A program made the translations under genes and the position numbers. 64,000 bases of DNA, taken from assembly GCA_016584495.1 (NCBI GenBank), contig WAID01000001.1:806001-870000 (forward strand). The letters are read 5' to 3'. Source of the DNA: Celoporthe dispersa (lineage: Eukaryota; Ascomycota; Sordariomycetes; Diaporthales; Cryphonectriaceae). Shown here piece after piece: positions 58,192 to 64,000 of the stretch (the stretch's first letter is position 1; each line of letters begins with the position of its first letter). Under the pieces are notes generated by a model, which was given only the letters and a program-made list of their open reading frames with translations, made no database searches and was not told the DNA's origin.

Positions 58192-59342
58192 TCTTGATGT
58201 GTGACCTTGAGGACTGAGGGAGGGAGCTGCGGGTTGAGCTGCTGGACGACGTCAACCGTGAGGCCCTCTGTGGCAAGCCTTGGTGGGGCTCGGGGCGGGC
58301 TGGCTGCTACTGTCTAGCGTCTCTCTCGCCAAGCACCACAGGCTAGCAGTGCCTAAAGTGTTAGTCGGCGTCGGGTCAAACGATAGGGTCGTTGACCCGG
58401 TGTGGCGGTCCCCACCAGGGCCACACGCAGCGCCTTCGCTAAAGGTTGGCCTGGGGTTGTGTCTCTCTGTCTGTGAGGCCTAAAGGGAGGCTCCTTGTCG
58501 ACTACGCAGTGGGATCGAGGCCGACTTAGCCGAGTTGCCGCCAGCAGTGGGTTCGAAACCGTGGGGAAGATTGGTGTCTCGAAGCTGAGAGTCTGGCTTT
58601 GATTGGAGACGGTTGAAAATGCGATCGTTTGAGATGCGTTTGGGCTGGGTGTCGTAGCTAAGCCTTCTGGCGGGGGCGGCTGCCGCAAACGTAGACAGGG
58701 CGCAGGGGCACAACTGGCCCACTCTAATCCTTTTTCCCTCTCACGCAGCTCGCGCAGGACCCCCTCCCGCCTGCATCCAAATTCTTACATACGTTGTCCT
58801 CTGTGTGGATTGACTGGTCCAACCTGATGCATTCCCCAGAAAAGATTACACGGACCCAGGCGCTGATCCTCTTGTCACTTTCATCTCAAAGCTAAGGCTT
58901 TCCTCTCAAACGAGATACAGAGCACTGACTGCAAACCAACGCGTTTAACCGAGCGGACGGGTAGGGTGGACAAGTCTCGAGCCCTCTGGGGTGAGAAACA
59001 CAACAGACAGCGTGGCAGAGACAAGCAGCAAGGAGAGAGATTGGTTCTGTCTTGTCAAGAGCCCGGTGGGCCACGGGTAGTAGGCTGATTGCTGACATCC
59101 TGTCGATAGATCCGACAGAGTATTACCAAGTACGACCTGTCTTGTAAGGCCGCACGCACGTCCAGAAAAAGGCGAGTTAGTGGCCGCACTATTGAAAATG
59201 CTGTGGGTGGCTATGTCGGGAGGCCACGCGTGCACGAGGTGTATTATCGACTCCAGTGGTCAATGTAGTACTGTATGCACCATTCGGGGGTCGGTTATTT
59301 ATCGATATTGACGGAGATGAGACTCGGTATGGAATTTATAGT

Positions 59343-59360
59343 TCTCTCTCTCTCTCTCTC
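59343..59360. repeat. (TC)n microsatellite
   Basis: Nine TC units, followed by T-rich DNA. Confidence 0.85.
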
Positions 59361-60605
59361 TTTTTGGCTTTTTTTTTTGTAGGCGGTTAGAGTCTATAGC
59401 GGCCCATGTTTTTTATCCACTGTCCTTCGTCGTACTACTACTACGCCACCATTCTAATGGAGACAAAGCGATGTACCGGTGCCCATCGAGCCCACCAGAC
59501 CGACCCTGGGCAAGGCAGATGTTCTTCAATCCAAGCGAACAAGACTAACAGGGCTCTTCTCTTTTCCAAAACTTCAGAGAACGCCACAAGAGAAGGTGAA
59601 ACTGAGCCCCTTGGGACGGTACCATTCGTCTCTTCTTTGTTTTAGCAGCAGCGTGTCCTGTAAATGTGTTTGAACACTCCACCATACCGCAAGGAGGTCC
59701 CACGCTCAGGCACTTGCGTAGGGGTATTGAAACGGCAGAAGGGGGTACGTACCGCAGTACCGCTGACCTGCAGACAAGCTAAGGCCCATTTGATCCCGGC
59801 ACGCCGGATCAGACCCTGCGCCATTGTCCCTTCTGGTTGGCCCTAAAACCATAGGCCCTCGAGGGCGGTCCAAGCGGTGCTCGTGGGCTGCCCATCACCG
59901 CCTGGAGTGATTTGCAATCGCATCTGCACGACTTCGGACTTCTTCCCCCCCCCAGCTGCGCAACCCACACCCACACCCTGTCTGCTGAACCACATGTCAA
60001 CGTCCACACCACAGGGGAACCTTGGACTCTTGTGGGTTCTGGTTCCAGCAGCCGCGACGACGAGACACGACGACGAAACTTTCCCCGTATCTGCCGGTAC
60101 CAAACCCAACATGACGAGGGAAGACTCCCAAGACTCCCTCGTCTAAAAAGACCATTTGTATCCTGCATCTCGCTGCCCCCCTCCCATCCTCGCTTCTGCC
60201 CTCTCTGCCTCACCTTCACCTCTCGCGCTTATGAAGCAATAATCACACGGCGACTATTGCACTTCTGCATAATTCCCTCCAGACTATCCGACTGGGCCGC
60301 CGCATTGTCTCCCGGAACGTTCCCCCCTCCCCCAAACCAGCTGGTCGAATCCTTCGACTCCTAACCTACCACTCGAGCACCGACTTGTACATATACACAA
60401 GCGAATACAAGAGGCTTACACCGCCCAGAAGCTGGTCTTCTGGTTTTCCCTTCTTGGATCCATACTATATACTTTTGACGTCGGCCAAGACACCCCACAC
60501 GCTTCTCACCTCGCTCAGATGCGTTCGGCCTCGACCTAGAGGACCACCACCACCACCACTCGTACGCATCAACCTTTTCAAACCCCTCCTCGCAGAGACG
60601 CCGAC

Positions 60606-63600
60606 ATGGCCCCATCCAAGATAAAAGTCCCGTCGGCGGACTCGCTGAGTGCGAATACTGCGCACATGGCCACGACGACTTTGAAGGTCGGCGGTATGAC
60701 GTGAGTCGCCCCTCGTGCTTACTCCGCGCCCTGTGAGGCTTAGGCACCCAGCGCACTGCAGCACCGCGCTCTTCTGCTGTTCCTGCCTGTTCTAACTTGC
60801 TTGCGCGACAGGTGCGGCGCTTGTACGTCGGCCGTCGAGAGCGGACTCAAAGGTGTGGACGGCGTCGGTAACGTCTCCGTCAGCCTGATCATGGAAAGGG
60901 CAGTGGTCATGCACGACGCAGACCGGATATCCGCCGAACAGATACAAGAGATCATAGAGGACCGAGGCTTCGACGCAGACGTCCTCTCAACAGACATAAT
61001 ATCACCGAGGGTGGACAAGATGGACGGCGCATTCGCAGAAGCAGCACAGGCGGGACCCAAGACCCTTAGCACCACCGTCGCGATCGAGGGCATGACATGC
61101 GGCGCATGTACGTCGGCCGTCGAAGGTGCCTTCAAGGACGTGGCAGGTGTCAAGAACTTCAGCATATCATTACTATCCGAAAGAGCCGTTATCGAACACG
61201 ACCAATCCATCTTATCCGCCGAGCAGATTGCTGAGATGATCGAGGACCGGGGGTTCGGCGCGACCATCGTCGAGAGCGCCGAGGCACAAGACGAGAAGAA
61301 GGGCGCCTCGGGAGCATCAACAGGCAAGGCCCTCCAGATGATCACCACGGTGGGCATCGAGGGCATGACCTGCGGCGCATGCACGTCAGCTGTGGAATCC
61401 GGCTTCGGCGGCGTCGACGGCATGCTCAAGTTCAACATCAGCCTGCTGGCTGAGCGGGCAGTGATCACACACGACCCGGCCAAGCTGTCTGCGGAGCAGA
61501 TCGCCGAGATCATCGAGGACCGCGGCTTTGGCGCCAAGATCATCTCCACACAGTCGGAGACGGCCGATACGTCACAGACCTCGGCAACAGCACAGTTCAA
61601 GGTCTACGGCGTACCAAATGCCGGCGCGGCCACAGCACTGGAAGAGAACATACAGACCCTCCCGGGTGTGACCTCTGTGAAACTGAGCCTGGCAACGTCC
61701 AGGCTGACCATCACACACCAACCCGGTGTGACGGGCCTCCGAGCAATCGTCGAGAAGGTGGAGGACGCCGGCTACAACGCGCTTGTCGCAGACAATGACG
61801 ACAACAACGCACAGCTGGAGTCTCTTGCCAAGACACGAGAGATCAACGAGTGGCGGGTGGCCTTCAAGACATCTGTGGGTTTCGCCATCCCGGTCTTCCT
61901 CATCGGTATGGTCATACCGATGTGTCTCCCGCCGCTGGACTTTTGGATCATGGCAGATCCTCCCCGGTCTCTTCCTGGGCGACATCCTCTGCCTGGTCTT
62001 GACGATGCCCGTCCAGTTCGGCATTGGAAAGCGCTTCTACATCTCGGCCTACAAGTCCATCAAGCACGGGTCGCCGACCATGGACGTCCTTGTGGTGCTG
62101 GGCACCTCCTGTGCCTTCTTCTTCAGCTGCGTCGCCATGCTGGTCTCGTTCCTCATCCCCCCGCACACCCGGCCCAGCACGATCTTCGACACCAGCACCA
62201 TGCTGATCACCTTCATCACCCTTGGTCGTTTCCTGGAGAACCGTGCCAAGGGTCAGACCTCCAAGGCTCTGTCCCGTCTCATGTCGCTGGCGCCGTCCAT
62301 GGCCACCATCTACGCTGACCCGATCGCTGCCGAGAAGGCGGCGGAGAAATGGGACAGCGTTGCCGGCAGCGGCGAGCCCAAGACACCCACAGCAGACGGG
62401 AACGCTGCCGAGGAGAAGATCATCCCCACAGAACTGATCCAGGTCGGAGATATCGTCATCCTCCGGCCCGGTGACAAGATTCCTGCCGACGGTGTCCTGG
62501 TCCGTGGCGAGACCTATGTCGACGAGAGCATGGTGACTGGTGAGGCCATGCCCGTGCAGAAGCGCAAGGGCTCGAACCTGATTGGTGGCACCGTCAACGG
62601 CCACGGCCGCGTCGACTTCAGGGTCACCCGGGCTGGCAGAGATACCCAGCTCAGCCAGATTGTCAAGCTCGTACAGGATGCCCAGACCACGCGGGCCCCC
62701 ATCCAGAGACTGGCGGACACTCTCGCCGGCTACTTTGTGCCCACGATCCTGATCCTTGGCTTCCTCACCTTCGTGGTCTGGATGGTCCTCAGCCACGTGC
62801 TCTCCAACCCGCCCAAGATCTTCCAGGAGGACTCCAGCGGCGGCAAGATCTTCGTGTGCGTCAAGCTGTGCATCTCGGTCATCGTCTTTGCCTGCCCCTG
62901 TGCCCTCGGCCTCGCCACACCAACTGCTGTTATGGTCGGCACTGGAGTTGGCGCCGAGAACGGCATCCTGGTCAAGGGCGGTGCCGCGCTCGAGACTACT
63001 ACCAAGGTCACCCAGGTCGTCCTCGACAAGACCGGCACGATCACCTACGGCAGGATGACCGTGGCGAGCATGAACATTGTCTCGATGTGGCAGGACAACG
63101 AGTGGCGCCGCCGGCTGTGGTGGACCGTCGTCGGCCTCGCCGAGATGGGCAGCGAACACCCGGTCGGCAAGGCCGTGCTCAATGCTGCCAAGAACGAGCT
63201 CGGGCTCGATGTCGAGGGCACCATCGAGGGCAGCGTTGGCGACTTCACAGCTGCCGTGGGACGTGGTATCTCGGCAGCCGTCGAGCCGGCCAGCAGCGCC
63301 GAGCGCACCCGCTACACCATCCTGGTCGGCAACGTCAAGTACCTCCGCGAGAACGAGGTGGAAGTTCCCCAGGAGGCCATCGACTCCTCCGAGGCGATCA
63401 ACAAGAACGCCTCCTCGTCCGGCAAGGCCCGCGACTCGGCCGGGACCACCAACATCTTCGTCGCCATCGACGGCAGGTACGCAGGTCACCTGTGTCTGTC
63501 CGACGTGATCAAGGAGGGCGCGGCGGCCGCGATCTCTGTCCTCCAGCACCGCATGGGGGTCAAGGTCGCCATGGTCACCGGGGACCAGCCGTCCACCGCG

Positions 63601-64000
63601 CACGCCGTCGCCGCGGCGGTTGGCATCCCCGAGGACTGTGTGCACGCGGGTGTCTCGCCGGACCAGAAGCAGATCATCGTCCGCCAGCTGCGCGACCAGG
63701 GCGAGGTGGTGGCCATGGTGGGCGACGGCATCAACGACTCGCCGGCGCTGGCGACCGCAGACGTGGGCATCGCCATGTCCTCGGGCACGGACGTGGCCAT
63801 GGAGGCGGCAGACGTCGTGCTCATGCGGCCCAACGAGCTGATGGACATCCCCGCGGCGCTGCACCTCTCCAGGAGCATCTTCAGCCGCATCAAGGCGAAC
63901 CTGGCGTGGGCGTGTCTGTACAACATCGTCGGCCTGCCCTTCGCGATGGGCCTCTTCCTGCCGTTCGGGCTGCACCTGCACCCGATGGCGGCCGGCGCGG
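60606..64000 (+). CDS. CCC2: CCC2-type copper-transporting P1B ATPase (3' end outside the window)
   Basis: Exon 1 60606-60700; exon 2 from 60812 to beyond the window end. The join restores GGMTCGAC. Three heavy-metal domains carry GMTCGAC (Cys pairs near 33, 128 and 219). A fourth domain (KVYGVPNAGAATALEENIQTLPGV...) keeps the fold but has lost both Cys. Then come membrane segments, GEAMP (actuator; usually TGE), the copper motif CPC in FACPCALGLATPTA, VVLDKTGTIT with the phosphorylated Asp, GSEHPVGKA, MVTGDQPSTA and GDGINDSPALA. The last membrane pair is reached at the window edge. One extra base near 61952-61953 breaks the frame between LDFWIM and QILPGLFLGD. The enzyme loads copper into the late Golgi for laccases and multicopper oxidases. 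Confidence 0.95.

Larger units (their letters stand above)
58106..60605. other. Large intergenic region, divergent promoters, CT repeats
   Basis: About 2.5 kb between CSN7 (minus) and the copper ATPase (plus). It holds CT-rich runs at 58161-58191 and 59343-59360 and a pyrimidine-rich leader before the ATPase. Frames of up to 150 codons lack motifs. Confidence 0.5.

Noticed and set aside
58545..58580. GGGTTCGAAACC, like a tRNA B box
   Set aside because: The flanking bases do not form a five-pair T-stem, and no acceptor stem or A box lies at the right distance on either strand.
61948..63981. Minus-strand open frame of 677 codons
   Set aside because: It lies entirely antisense to the copper ATPase and is open only because of the high GC third-position bias; its translation is low-complexity His/Asp/Gly text.

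Overview
The window is nuclear DNA of a filamentous ascomycete (Pezizomycotina), most probably a Sordariomycete. Short GT-AG introns of about 50-190 nt, CTGAC/CTAAC branch sites, GC-rich third codon positions and a typical fungal gene set (CSN7, Rax1-like RGS, Iks1 kinase, Zn2Cys6 factor, sedolisin, MRJP-like and GH79 secreted proteins) point that way. The genus cannot be fixed from sequence alone. I support 21 protein-coding genes, two weaker spliced loci and one tRNA-like Pol III element.

Layout. At 0.3-0.5 kb there is a tRNA-like element with a T23 tail on the minus strand. At 0.9-4.3 kb (minus) lies a six-exon gene for an undescribed large protein with two related C2H2-type fingers, a DUF3716-like cysteine motif and a C-terminal cupin-like domain. 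From 6.4 to 26 kb there is accessory metabolism and secretion: an MRJP/yellow-like protein, a NUP-type purine nucleoside permease protein, a DHA1 MFS exporter, a mitochondrial-type membrane protein, an eight-exon MDR oxidoreductase, a GH79 glycosidase and a Zn2Cys6 regulator. From 27 to 36.5 kb come Iks1 kinase, an APC amino-acid permease convergent with a second MFS transporter, and a CVNH lectin-like protein. From 38 to 48 kb come two poorly understood spliced loci, an S53 protease, an 81-residue cysteine-rich protein with a 7-nt exon, and a GT32-like glycosyltransferase. From 48.6 to 64 kb is a housekeeping block: CHK1 and a UBE2C-type E2 in divergent orientation, ribosomal protein eL31, a Rax1-like RGS protein, COP9 subunit 7 and a CCC2-type copper ATPase that runs off the end.

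Two features run through the whole window. First, ten of the genes carry single-base frame breaks (15 in all), mostly in short homopolymers, with both extra and missing bases, and housekeeping genes are hit too. This looks like uncorrected sequencing error rather than gene decay, so I annotate these genes as CDS and mark the breaks. Second, at least four introns use GC instead of GT donors, and several exons are very small (7, 14, 28 and 32 nt).

No biosynthetic cluster, CRISPR array or complete transposon is visible. Functional links that the sequence supports are modest: CHK1 and the E2 share a divergent promoter with clustered CGCGT cores, suggesting joint G1/S control, and the Zn2Cys6 factor lies directly downstream of the GH79 gene.
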